The notes under the pieces are model-generated. The model ran no database searches. It had not been told where the DNA came from and saw nothing but the letters and a program-made list of their open reading frames with translations. From Lotus japonicus (taxonomy: Eukaryota > Streptophyta > Magnoliopsida > Fabales > Fabaceae), in NCBI RefSeq assembly GCF_012489685.1, contig NC_080041.1, positions 19,407,802 through 19,471,801 on the forward strand: 64,000 nucleotides of DNA, in the 5' to 3' direction. How positions within the stretch are numbered: the stretch's first letter is position 1; each line of letters opens with the position of its first letter. Below are positions 11,020 through 21,593 of this stretch, piece by piece. The position numbers and the translations under genes are program-made.

Positions 11020-11864
11020 AATAACAACATGATATATAGGATAAGAGTCTATCATGCTCTTATCATATCTTGTCATTATCCAATTATTTGACTTATCCTA
11101 CTTTTATCCTACCATGATTACCAAACAGGTCAATGCTATCTCTTACAATAAATGACTTGGTTAAATTGAAAGATTACATGTGACTTTTTCACTCTCTTCT
11201 CAATGGACAATTTAATTGAGTGAACATCCTCGACATTGTATATTTTTTGAAAGGAACTTGAAACATTGTAGGCCTTATGTTTATTTGTTATTTGGTGGTC
11301 AAGATAGGATAAGAACATGATATCATAAAGAAATTGATAAAGGTAGGACATGATAAGAGCAGGATAAACTCTTATCAGATTTTGTGTTTGAGCTGAACAC
11401 GATAATAATATGATATGATATAAACAATGAAAAATTTATTAAATGAGCCTATGAATAAAAGATACATAAAATTTTTTGAAAATTAATTTTCTAAACTTTC
11501 TTTTTTAAAAAAGTGATTATTCTATCAAATTTTATTTTTTACATTTTTATAAATAAGTCTATGTTTTAAAATTAACAAAATTACATTTTTATTAATTAGC
11601 CTATTTTAATATTTTTCAAGGCAACCTATTTTAATAAAAACTATATAGTTCACGAATTGGTTTTAACTTTGTATTGGAAAGTAATAAACAATAATAATTA
11701 GTTAAATTAAAAAATATTATTAAAATTATTATTCTTTCAAAAGTGCTTTATATTTAAATTATAAATTATTATATAAGTAGAGAAATAATTTTAAATATTA
11801 TAAAATAATAATATGAAATTAATCTATATTTACTATTAACATATCAATATTTATGAGTAAATAG
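11020..11864. other. GASA upstream region and AT-rich intergenic
   Basis: Up to about 11400 the region holds several copies of GATAAGA / TCTTATC and GATATGATA motifs on both strands, for example in 11039-11075 and 11305-11415. These resemble I-box-like sites but may be compositional. From 11400 to 11860 it is simple AT-rich DNA with no gene. Confidence 0.4.
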
Positions 11865-13364
11865 TTTATCCAACCGAAGGAGTTGCGGGAAGAAGTCAGC
11901 GACGCATGGAGTAATGTCATGGATTCGACTTCCATGAAGGAGTTTGGTGCTAGTATGGACTTCTTGCGTTCACTATGTGGGGAGAAATCTAAGTTCATGC
12001 AATACATCAACACTACTTGGTTGCCGTATAAGAACAAGTTTGTGAGGTACCTCATTGACCGTTACATGTATATGGGGAACACAACAACAAACAAGTACAT
12101 TCTTATCTACTCAAACTTGATTCAAACAAATGTTTCCTTAATATTAATGTTAGTCATTTGCAACGGGTTGAAGGTGCACACGTAATACTCAATGCGTGCA
12201 TCAAAGATAGAAAAAGTGACTTGTGCGCGGCTTGGAGTGCTATCCATAGGTGCACACTACTCCAACATACAAGGATTAATTCTGCTTTTCAGGCCAGTAT
12301 ATTCATCAAGGAGCATAGATTCAAGGAGAAGTTGTACGAAAATTTGAAGGGTCTGGTCTTAAGGTACGCACTTACGTTGATCGCAAAGGAGAAAGTGTGG
12401 GTTGGTAAGTGCGGTTGTACCATCAGGAGAAGACACAACCTTCCTTGTTCATGTGATATTGGCAGGTACACTTCTATTCCATTACTAGCAGTGGACCTAC
12501 ATTGGAGGAGGCTAGCATCAACAGCCACACCTGATGAATCCCAACCTGTTTTGGGACTCAGCATTGCGACAGAGATGGAGGTCATATCAAAGATATTTGA
12601 ATATGGGTCTGTTCCAAGAAGACATGTTATCAAAGAGAAACTTCGAGAGATTGCTACCCAAAGTTTTTACATTCATGAAGTGCCCACATTCCTTCGTGAT
12701 TATGTAATGAACATTGTGAATGTTGATGATGTGGGAATTGTGGATATAGGAGAATTGCTTCCTTGATGGGTATGGGAGAAAATAACAGGCATGACATGCG
12801 GCAAGAAATGATAAATGAGCTTACATCACGGAATATCACTTATCTTAATTTGTATGACACCAACAAACATTACGAACAGGAGCTGGAACCCTTGCATCTT
12901 GCTTCAAAGGAGATTGCAACATAGGAGAAGTGGTTAAGCATGCCGTATATGGGCCATATTGTTGCTACAATGTGTCAGATTGTGTTCGTGACCTTGTTGA
13001 TTAAGGGGTGCTCCAACTTCTTTCCTCTCACCGATCTAGTGCCACGTCCGTCAGACCACAAAATTATCGATTTACTACTTGTCAACAACAACCACTGGGT
13101 GAAGGTCTTATCTTTTACTTTGAATACACATTATAGTTCATTATAAGAGATCATTTAACAACAATATAAATCAACATCTTGCAGGCGCACATGTCAAGTG
13201 ATTTTCCTATGCCAATGACTAATCTACAATGGCGCTATCATTGTACTCAAAACGCTCATGGTGGGGAGCGACCATACCTGGATCGCATGCGTAAATACAT
13301 GGATATGGTTACGGAGAAAAACGCATCAAGTAACGAGGGGATCGTAGATCTTACATATGACTAG
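11865..13364 (+). pseudogene. MULE/FAR1-type transposase remnant with C-terminal OTU-like domain
   Basis: The first part (11883-12095) carries KSKFMQYINTTWLPYKNKF and MGNTTTN, a block typical of Mutator-like/FAR1-related transposases. A probable intron follows (about 12094-12157) whose acceptor AG is mutated. The second exon gives VEGAHVIL, LQHTRINSAFQAS and KCGCTIRRRHNLPCSC, the C-terminal SWIM-like Cys/His block. Near 12728-12755 a one-base frame change moves to NCGYRRIASLMGMG, the OTU cysteine-protease motif around the catalytic Cys. A TAG (about 12922) follows, then KWLSMPYMGHIVA and NNNHWVK carrying the OTU catalytic His. A second intron (13105-13184, GT-AG) leads to the tail ending DLTYD. 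The order transposase then OTU indicates a transposon-encoded fusion. The frameshift, nonsense codon and broken splice site make it a pseudogene. I found no terminal inverted repeats. Confidence 0.75.
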
Positions 13365-13513
13365 GTTGTTTGATTATGTTAATGTTGTAATAGTGTAATG
13401 TAACCTTGTATTGCAATCTTGTCATTGTGATTTTTAACTATTTCTATCATATATTGTGTTGTTCTCATTTTGTCACGCTTCTGTTTTCTGTTTAGGTATG
13501 TTCTGCAATGTTT

Positions 13514-13657
13514 CGCACTTTGAAACTACGACACCAACATACTCTCAAAGTGCGACACTAACGTTGTTTTAAAGTGTGTATGTAACGCATCTTAGAAGAG
13601 CTTTGCTAACGCAGTTTACAAATGCGTTTGTCACGCTGTTTCATAGTGCGATAGAAA
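13514..13657. repeat. 24-bp minisatellite, six units
   Basis: Six consecutive units of exactly 24 bp (starts 13514, 13538, 13562, 13586, 13610, 13634). They are strongly diverged, but most share a CG start, an AAAGTGCG-like centre and a (T/C)AA end. Translated in one plus frame they give eight-residue steps of the form T-x-F-x-x-A-x-x. They lie 150 bp past the stop of the MULE-OTU remnant and may be the decayed coding tail of the same transposon. Confidence 0.75.
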
Positions 13658-13659
13658 CA

Positions 13660-14509
13660 ATAACATGAGTGTTTTCGGGTTTCTCAAGTTACGATGAGCA
13701 TGAACAGATATGGGTCCGAATAACAATACCCCTAACTTTATCCTCTAAAATGAGTGTATCAATTTAAAGAGGCAAATTTAAAAGTAGCTTACAACTATCA
13801 ACTATGTCCTATTAGATCTGACAAAATCCATTTCCTTACCTTATTTTTATTCTATTACATATATATGATCTAAGCATCTATCAAGTATATTATCATATTT
13901 TAACCCCAAAAAAATATATATTCTAATTTAAATAATACATAAAAAGAGTTCAATAATTTAAATAGTATAAAAAATTAAGAACTTATTATATTTTTCGCAA
14001 GTGGATTTAATTTTATTAATCATTATTATGAATTGTCCTATTAAGAGTTTTTTTTTTAGAAAGAAGAAAAGAAAACTACAACAAGAAACTAAGCAACTAC
14101 ATCCTAACATAGCACGGGAACCACACATCGAGAGTATGAACTCGACTCATTTGAGTTTTTTTTATTTATTTATAAAATTACACCTTCATACATACAAAGT
14201 AAATATATCCTCAATTTAGGTTGAATCTAGAATTTTTCTTTTGTCAACTCTAAACCCAATATAAGATAACTAATCTTAATAATATATAAATCTCATCCAC
14301 CAAAGTGGGCCATATTGTAACTTAAATGCCACATGTTTTTCTCCTATTGGTTGTTACAATGAATTTCCAAATGTTTGAATTTGATTGGTACATATTGATA
14401 CATTTTGATTGGTCTATTTTGATGACTCAATAAATAAAGAAATTAAAAAATTAAATCAAGTTTAATTAGGAATATTCTAACAAAAGATCCTACATGTGGA
14501 AAATCATCA
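13660..14509. other. AT-rich intergenic, nothing recognised
   Basis: No gene, terminus or repeat could be supported here. A 72-codon frame at 14001-14219 is low-complexity and not convincing. Confidence 0.4.
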
Positions 14510-14520
14510 TTTGCCATTAA

Positions 14521-15113
14521 TCTCATTTTACCCTGAATGTGATATTATCTTGGTTCTACGCTTGAGGAGGGATGCGTCGTACAGAAGCAAGTTCAGCTAC
14601 CACGTAGGCGTGGGCGTCCCAAAAAGGTTCCTCCTTCTTGCCAGGGTGCTCCGACTTTGGCTTGTCAGGAGCAGCGGGTTGATTTTGAGGAAGCTGGCGC
14701 TACTCCTGGTAGTGGTGGACCTTACTTCACGCGCTCGAAAAAGACGTGGTTGCTTGGCAAAGTCTTGGGGTTAGAGTTCGAGGGTAGCGACATAGAGGCT
14801 ATTCGTGGTTTGGAGAAGGTCTATGAGGAACATTTTTAGACTTGAGTCGTGCTTGTATATCCTGGTTGTGTCTGTGAAATAGCAGGGTGTTCTGTGTGGC
14901 CTGAGCCCTTGGAGGCCAGTTTGGTTCATAGCGCTCTTGTTTTTTCTTGTTATTTTGCCCGTTTAAGTTCCTGTTCGGTTTAGCGGCTTTCTTTTTGTTC
15001 GTCGAGGTGCCTTGTTTTTGTGGGGTGATCTTCGCCCCCTGGGGGTCCTGTCCTTAGGGGTTTTTTTTTGTGAAAATCAATATATATTCCTTTATTTTTC
15101 AAAAAAAAAAATC
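14521..15113 (+). mobile_element. 5'-truncated LINE with poly-A tail
   Basis: A GC-richer island ends in TATATATTCCTTTATTTTTC plus an A tail (15101-15111), the typical 3' end of plant L1-type LINEs. A short terminal reading frame (about 14560-14839) gives RRRGRPKKVPP, GGPYFTRSK and ends KVYEEHF before a 260-bp 3' UTR rich in T and G. The imperfect 11-bp flanks TTTGCCATTAA (14510-14520) and TTTGCAATTAA (15114-15124), one mismatch, look like an aged target duplication. There is no reverse transcriptase domain in this truncated copy. Confidence 0.7.
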
Positions 15114-15124
15114 TTTGCAATTAA

Positions 15125-15605
15125 CGGTTTAAAAAAAAGACAAAAAGAGGCATAATTTTTTTAAAAAACTAAAAACAAGCATATTTTAGTAAGTTTTTTT
15201 TTTTAAATTGATAAATGTATCACAATAAAAAAAATTGATGAATGTATATTATACTATGTTTTTGAACGTGAATTTTTGATAAATGTATCACAATCATCAT
15301 TTTTTAAACCTTCAAACAAATTAAAACTCAAAAAGAAGCATTGATTTTTATTTGAAACCAAGCATTGATTTCAAATTGCCGTATCTTACTTTGAATTTCA
15401 AATTCAACCTGGTTTGCTTTCTACTGTGACATGTAAATTATTGTATTTTTATTTTATTTTAACAATTGATTTGAGAACCTATTATAATATTTATTGTTTC
15501 ATTATGTTTTATTTATAATACTATAAAGTTATGGGTATTGTCTTTTTTATTTATTATTTCTTTATACAATATATATTTATTTTAAAATAATATTATTTAA
15601 TTTAT
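15125..15605. other. AT-rich intergenic, nothing recognised
   Basis: Repetitive A/T-rich sequence with several near-repeats of TTGATAAATGTATCACAAT around 15209-15295. No gene or element end is supported. Confidence 0.4.
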
Positions 15606-15610
15606 AGTGG

Positions 15611-15927
15611 TGGACTGGGCAAGACCCTAGGGGCGCTTGACTCATGACGGTGCGCGAGCCAGGGAGTTGGGCCTCCCCCGAGAAGCTAAACTGGACCACG
15701 AAGGACGGTTAGGGACATTAGGCCCAACCCTGGGCCCATAAGTAGGGGAAGGTTACTAAATGTAGGGGACTCTTAGCTCATTTGAGAAATAATAAACGGG
15801 AGATTCAGTTACATTCTCTCTCTAAGCGGTTACACGCCCTCTCTCTCTCTCTCTCTCTCTAAATTCTCACATTGCAATCCCTTCACTCTAGGTACCATAC
15901 CTCATCTCTATGTTCTTGGATAGAACA
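15611..15927 (+). repeat. Element 4 5' LTR
   Basis: 317 bp, starting TGGACTGGGC and ending TTGGATAGAACA. It holds GC-rich stretches at the left, a TATAAGTAGG-like box lost to CATAAGTAGG near 15737, and a (CT)n run at about 15839-15861. It pairs with 32412-32729. Confidence 0.93.
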
Positions 15928-15950
15928 TTTGGCGTCGTCTGTGGGGATCG
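15928..15950 (+). promoter_or_regulatory. Element 4 primer binding site
   Basis: TTTGGCGTCGTCTGTGGGGA follows the LTR end directly. The TGGCG start fits pairing with a tRNA 3' CCA end. The minus-strand copy in element 6 reads TTTGGCGCTGTCTGTGGGGA at the same place. I do not name the tRNA. Confidence 0.7.
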
Positions 15951-16454
15951 GTAGATTTCGATTCCCGGACTACGTGGATTGTGATTTCGTTGAGAGAAGT
16001 TTGATTTTCTGTGGAATTTTCTTTGATTTTCGTATTTCCAGTGCAATTCTCAATTTGCAATTGGAATTTGATGGAGACACGTCGTGGACGACGCGACTGA
16101 GAGCTGGAGAACACGCGCGGTCCACCACCGTGTCGCATGCGGAGAAAGCCGCGCAGCGAGGAGCAGGAGCCTCCAGCGCTCTCGCTGGAGGTCTCAAAAG
16201 GTGGATTGCTAACACCTCGGGCGCCGGTTGCTCATAGGGATTAGAGACATTTAATCCGCAACGTTGACAGCCGTCTGGAGCAGTAGGGTGGAGAGATCCG
16301 GGAGGCGGAGGCTGTGACAGAACTTGAGCCGTTTAGGAGGAAAGACCAGTGGAAATCGCGACGGAAATGACAACCTTCCCCTCGAGAAGGAAGGCCGATG
16401 TCCGTGAATAGCCCGGGCTAGACGGAAATCTTCCAAGTAATGTAGGCGACACAA

Positions 16455-16967
16455 ATGGTCGGCGAGCCAAGGGCACCCAGGCGACCAGGTGAATGGTGCG
16501 AGTACCACCGGGCAACGGGCCATGTTATAGAGGAATGTCGCGCTTTGCAGCGCGAGATCGAGAAGTTGGTGGCGGCGAGAAGGCCCATGAGTGCTCAGGG
16601 TGGTAAGGGTTCAACATCTAAAGAAGTGGGAACAATCGCCGGAGGGTTCGGAGGAGGTGGAGTCACAAATGCGGCGAGGAAACGATACGCAAGGGCAGTG
16701 AATGCAGTTACGGAGGTTCCTTTCGGTTTTCCGCATCCTGACATTACAATTTCATATGCTGACTTTTTTGGAATAAAGCCACATCTTGATGACCCGATTG
16801 TAGTCCTGCTCCGTGTAAACCAGCTCCATGTACATCGAGTGCTTTTGGACCAGGGGAGTTTGGCGGACATCATTTACGGCGACGCATTTGATCGGCTCGG
16901 TTTGGACGAGAGATACCTCACTCCCTTCACAGGTTCTCTTGTGGGGTTTGCGGGCGAGCAGGTGTGG
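16455..16967 (+). pseudogene. Element 4 Gag end and aspartic protease, N-terminal part
   Basis: Contains a Tat-type zinc knuckle, CEYHRATGHVIEEC (Cx2H...C form), then a Gly-rich linker and the start of the retroviral-type protease, with VLLDQGSLADIIY where active enzymes have D-(T/S)-G. Here the catalytic D-x-G reads DQG. The frame is cut by element 2 at 16967 and resumes at 22966 with WVRGVLDL (reading GEQ-VWVRG). Upstream, only about 500 bp separate the primer site from this zinc knuckle, so most of gag is deleted. The few remaining N-terminal residues (METRRGRRD near 16070) match the Gag start of element 6. Confidence 0.85.
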
Positions 16968-17324
16968 TGTTGGTAAATCCACAAGTGTACGGAATCCACC
17001 CGGTTTTAAATATCGAACCACAGGGATTGTGAGTGAATAGATTCGGTTTAAGCCTCGAGTTTAAAGGTTTGTTTTATTGAGGCAAACATATGTTGAAGTA
17101 GTAATAAGGAAAAAGAAAATATAAATTCAGAAATGAAACATAAAATGGAAAGAAAGAGTGATTTACTTTGGGTTCTTGCTCAACTAATCAATTCAAGCAC
17201 ATCATTCTAAGCACATGTTCTCATGAATCTCTCCTTGATGTTATAGCCTAAGCAACTACCTATCGATGCCTCGCATAGTGATAAGCGCATAATTGATGCA
17301 ACTACCTATCGATGCCTCGCATAG

Positions 17325-18475
17325 TGATAAGCGCATAATTGATGCACTTTGGCTTCATTATATACATTGTTATGACTTAGCCATGTTTTGACCATTAGTG
17401 TTTATTTGGATTATTCATGGAAAAGTGCTTAATTCTACACTTTTAGTTTCTGTGACTGTTTTTCTAGAACAGGTTGAATCTGGAGCTACAAATATCCAAA
17501 TTGGGCGAATAAGCCTCAAACTTGGTCATAATGACCTTGCAAAGTTGCTGTCGCTAATCCTGCGAATCTGGAACAGTCTGCACTAAAATGATCATATCTT
17601 GGGCTACAGAACTCCGAATTAGGATCCGATTGAAGGCCCGCGAAGCTGACTTAAAGAGTTACAACTCTCATGTTTACTTCAATTGAAGATTCAGACTTCT
17701 TGTGGGACCCGCGAATGCCTGATTGTTCAGCAGCTTACTCCTTTATTTGGGCCCGACTTTATGAAGATTTAGAAAAGATTTAGATAACAAAGATTGTTAC
17801 TTGATGAACAAGTTTATTTATTAGTATAAATAAGTGAGTTTAGGCTTTTGTTAGACCACCACCTCACCACATCTCACCATCACCTCCTCCCCTCTCATAT
17901 CTTTCCCTCTTTTCTAATATGAGTTGCTAAACTCCATAGTTAGTCTTAGGATTTTTAATATTCTTGTGTGTGCAAACTTGAGGTTCTGTTCTTAATGCAA
18001 ATTTCTTCTTTATTAATTCTCTTCATCTCTATTTCTGATCTAGGGTTTGCTTAATTCCGTAGTTTTAGAAATAAGAGTTGATGCATGTTCGCTTAGTTCA
18101 TGTTAGTTCGTAACTGTTTCTTAATCGCTTAGTTTAGGAAACTGTGAATTGATTTTCGCTTAGTTAATCAACTCTCACGAATTAGGGAAACAATAAGGAA
18201 GAATTAATCTTTTGTAACCAATGAAGGTTTGTTGCACTTGAATGTTATAATCCGAGGACTAACACTTTCTTTTATCTGAATTAAATCTCTTTTAATTTCT
18301 GTTTGTTACCTTCTATCAAATCAATCAAAAAAATCCCCTTTTTAATTTCTTTATTTTACTCTAATATCAATTAATAATTTATCAAGTCCTTGTGAGATCG
18401 ATCCTGGTGTTCAACACCTTGTACTGCATTCAAAGCAGAATACTTTGACACGCACCCGCGACAGTGCGTTCGTCA
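17325..18475 (+). mobile_element. Solo LTR of the element 1 family
   Basis: About 1.15 kb matching the element 1 LTR in the opposite orientation, TGATAAGCGC...GTTCGTCA, flanked by CATAG (17320-17324 and 18476-18480). The intact target is seen in the other LTR of element 2 near 21900. No internal region is present, so it arose by LTR-LTR recombination. A 46-bp unit spanning the left junction is tandemly doubled (17252-17297 and 17298-17343). Confidence 0.92.
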
Positions 18476-19000
18476 CATAGATAATTCTTTCAAACCAAAA
18501 GATAAGCCCAATTCCTTGTGTACTTAAACATTTGTTTGAAGCATAAAGATTATAAAGTTCAGGCCAACAAACCCCAACCCTTCCTCTATTCCTAGTAGCC
18601 AAGATTGAAGGGGCAATCCCAAATCAGTTCCCTAATCTATAACAAACTTCCGTTCTAATTATAGAAAAGTATAAACCTAGCACATGTTCTAACTTGAAAC
18701 ATAAAGCATGGATATGGGATTCAAGGAGAGAAGAAGAACATGTGGGAAAGAACTTAAGATTATAACTTAAAAGGAAAAGTCTTACAAGAAAACCAAAGTA
18801 AAGAAGAGAGATTAGCCAAGCATGGCAAGAGCTATGCTTGGCTAAGAACCTTGAACACAAGCTTGGAAGCCTTCTCTCACTCTCCTAGATGATCCTCTAC
18901 CTCTAAACTTATGTAAAATTGGAATTGATATCAAAGATTACAAAAGAAAATGACTAAAATCATATTTATAGGCAAAAATCACGAGTTTGGGCTGTTCCGG

Positions 19001-19148
19001 GCGCTCAGGCGCCAATTCAGAGCGCCTGAGCGCCAATTCCATGCTGAAAATATGACCCCTGGAGGTAATTGGCGCTTAGGCGCCAATTCAGAAAGCTTGG
19101 CAAAAAAACAACTAGCGCCTAGGCGCCAATTCCCAGCGCCTAGGCGCT
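19001..19148. repeat. Palindrome cluster in element 2 LTRs
   Basis: Arms GCGCTCAGGCGCC, GCGCCTGAGCGCC, GGCGCTTAGGCGCC, GCGCCTAGGCGCC and GCGCCTAGGCGC within 150 bp, several followed by AATTC. It lies 31 bp upstream of the TATA box (18963-18970, minus strand). The same cluster is at 22426-22572 in the other LTR with a few arm mutations. Confidence 0.85.
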
Positions 19149-19537
19149 CAAAGCTCGCTGAAAAGGCTTTTGATCTTCATTTTAACTCCTCTTTACTCCT
19201 CTTTAAGCCTCCATTCAATTCTCCAAGCTTCTTCACCTTCCTTCTCCTTCAGTTTCAGACCTGATTACTCTCATCAAAGCTCAAGGAAAAATATCAAGAA
19301 TACCAACCATTTAATTGCACAAGGGACTCAAAACTAATGACAATTAACAAAAGACTCAAACTATACTAAAATGCAACTAAAGCCCTTATAAAACTACGAA
19401 ATTACTAAACTAATGCAAATGCACAAATAAAAGTTAAAATGCATGAGAATGCATGAAACACTACATGAGACATAAGAAAAAGACTCAAAACTAACAAAGA
19501 AAAACCCTAAAAACATCATATAAACCCGGGGTCATCA

Positions 19538-21092
19538 CACCACTATACTCAACGACAGCTCGCCCTCGAGCGTCACTAAGATTAGCTTGCCCTCAAGCAC
19601 AAAGAATTACTCCCAACACACATGCCAAAAGAGGGATACATTTTCAGAAAACCGGGGGATCAAGTAAATGTAGTTAGTTCCAAGATAAAGATTCAACAAT
19701 CAAATTCATGCAACTCTTAGACAAAGAAGAATTAGAGTCCACTATGAGAAGCATTTAGAGCTAACATCCTAGCATGAGACAATTGTTTAGTGCACTGAGC
19801 ACAAAAGCAAGTTCATAGGTTCTGAGAATCATTCACTCAAGAGCAACTAAAGTTGACAATGCTTTATTCAATGGGACTTCAAAAGGGTAGTAGTGTTGGC
19901 TAGGTAAAGCACAAGGTAGGTGGTCCCTAAGGAAGACTAAGGCTGCACAAAATTTGAGTGTGGTCCAATTTGGAATTCCGGAGCTTTCAAGCTATTGATA
20001 CTTAGCACTCAAGTCTCTTAACCCCTTTTTGTTTCATTTTTTTTTTTTTGGAACTCCACCACACCATGGAGTTCGTTTTCTCTTTTGACTTTTTTCAATT
20101 TTTTTTCTTTGGGGCAAGAGACAATTGCACTTTTTATAAACTAGCTCCATCAAGAGTTAAGAACCACAACTCCCCATTGAATCCTCTAAACAACCAGCTC
20201 ATTAAACATAGATACCAAGGAAATCTCCATAAGGCTCAAAAGGGTCAACTAGGGACAAAGATGTTATAAAACAATTTCTGAAGTATAAGAAAACCTACCA
20301 GTCTCAAGAATGCAAGTCTCCTAAAGCTACACTCAAGGACGCATGAAATGAAACACAGAACCAAGAAGTGCAAGTGAGTCAGGATCCTCCAGGGAGATTA
20401 TATAGTGAAGGGTCAAAGATGGACCCTTGTGGACTCACATCAACTCTATCCTCAAGACAACACTTAGAAGACCGAAGTCTCTCCCTCTCTTTCCCAAACA
20501 TACAATCACTCCCCAAAAAGAAAGCACAAAGTATTCACTTAAAAACATTTTCAAAACCAGCATCATGTGAGTGAGCAAGACTTGGGAACATGTCATTTGA
20601 GTATAAGGAATAAAGACCAAGGTATAAAAGACTCTATATAACAATGCATGATAAAATTGGATAAACAAAATCTATAAAAGAAAAATATGCAACAATGCAT
20701 GGACTAAAACTCAGGGTAAGAAAAGAACCTCCTTCAAAGTGATTGAGTGCCTCCAAGTGTGTATCCTTTTTATTTCCTGAAACATTAAACATAAAACGTA
20801 AAACAGCAAAAGAAGATCCTAAGTATCAACTTATCAACTCATGACCAATGAATCTAATTAAAATTAAATTCACTAGCTGATTCACTCTAGGTCAGGTTCA
20901 TGGAATTCCAAACCTCAAATCATGTTATAATTGATCAAGTCACAACAAGCACTAAGAACAAGAACAAATCAGTTAAATTGATACATAGGAACAAAACAGA
21001 AAAAAAAAAAAAAAAAAAAACATGGGTTGTCTCCCATTCAGCCCTAAGTTATAGTCTTAGGTAGACTAAACTTCAAACTCGTAACTCAAACC
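19538..21092. other. Element 2 internal region, non-coding
   Basis: About 1.55 kb without a credible ORF. It contains a T tract near 20033-20050 and an A tract at 20999-21020. Its 19560-19600 end holds two copies of the CTCGCCCTCGAGCG / CTTGCCCTCAAGC motif, which element 3 has on its plus strand near 43912-43955. Confidence 0.65.
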
Positions 21093-21554
21093 AAAAATCA
21101 CAAACAATCCCCGGCAACGGCGCCAAAAACTTGTTGGTAAATCCGCAAGTGTACGGAATCCACCCGGGGTTAAATATCGAACCACAGGGATTGTGAGTGA
21201 ATAGATTCGGTTTAAGCCTCGAGTTTGAAGGTTTGTTTTATTGAGGCAAACATATGTCGAAGTAGTAATAAGGAAAAAGAAAATATAAATTCAGAAATGA
21301 AACAGAAAATGGAAAGAAAGAGTGATTTACTTTGGGTTCTTGCTCAACTAATCAATTCAAGCACATCCTTCTAAGCACATGTTCTCATGAATCTCTCCTT
21401 GATGTTATAGCCTAATCAACTACCTATCGATGTCTCGCATAGATAATTCTTTCAAACCAAAAGATAAGCCCAATTCCTTGTGTACTTAAACATTTGTTTG
21501 AAGCATAAAGATTATAAAGTTCAGGCCAACAAACCCCAACCCTTCCTCTATTCC
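21093..21554 (-). repeat. Tandem duplicate of primer site plus 5' LTR end in element 2
   Basis: Bases 21093-21554 carry AAAAATCACAAAC, a primer site (21108-21125) and the first 420 bp or so of the LTR. The sequence then joins to the same block again at 21555. The junction ATTCC|AAAAATCAC shares CC with both sides. The duplicated LTR part stops where the intact LTR continues CCTAGTAGCC. Confidence 0.85.
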
Positions 21555-21569
21555 AAAAATCACAAACAA

Positions 21570-21587
21570 TCCCCGGCAACGGCGCCA
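21570..21587 (-). promoter_or_regulatory. Element 2 primer binding site (tRNA-Asp)
   Basis: The minus strand reads TGGCGCCGTTGCCGGGGA, complementary to the 3' end of tRNA-Asp, 6 nt inside the 5' LTR. A second identical site at 21108-21125 belongs to the duplicated segment. Confidence 0.88.
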
Positions 21588-21593
21588 AAAACT

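Larger units (their letters stand above)
16968..19537 (-). repeat. Element 2 3' LTR, with solo LTR inside
   Basis: About 1.37 kb once the inserted solo LTR, its target copy and a 46-bp duplication are removed. It matches 21594-22960. The region adjoining it (19538 onward, minus strand) reads GAGTATAGTGGTG before the LTR, the same pre-LTR sequence as in element 3. Confidence 0.9.

Noticed and set aside
14496..14774. 92-codon ORF in the LINE fragment
   Set aside because: It crosses the LINE 5' boundary. The meaningful terminal frame is the overlapping one ending KVYEEHF.
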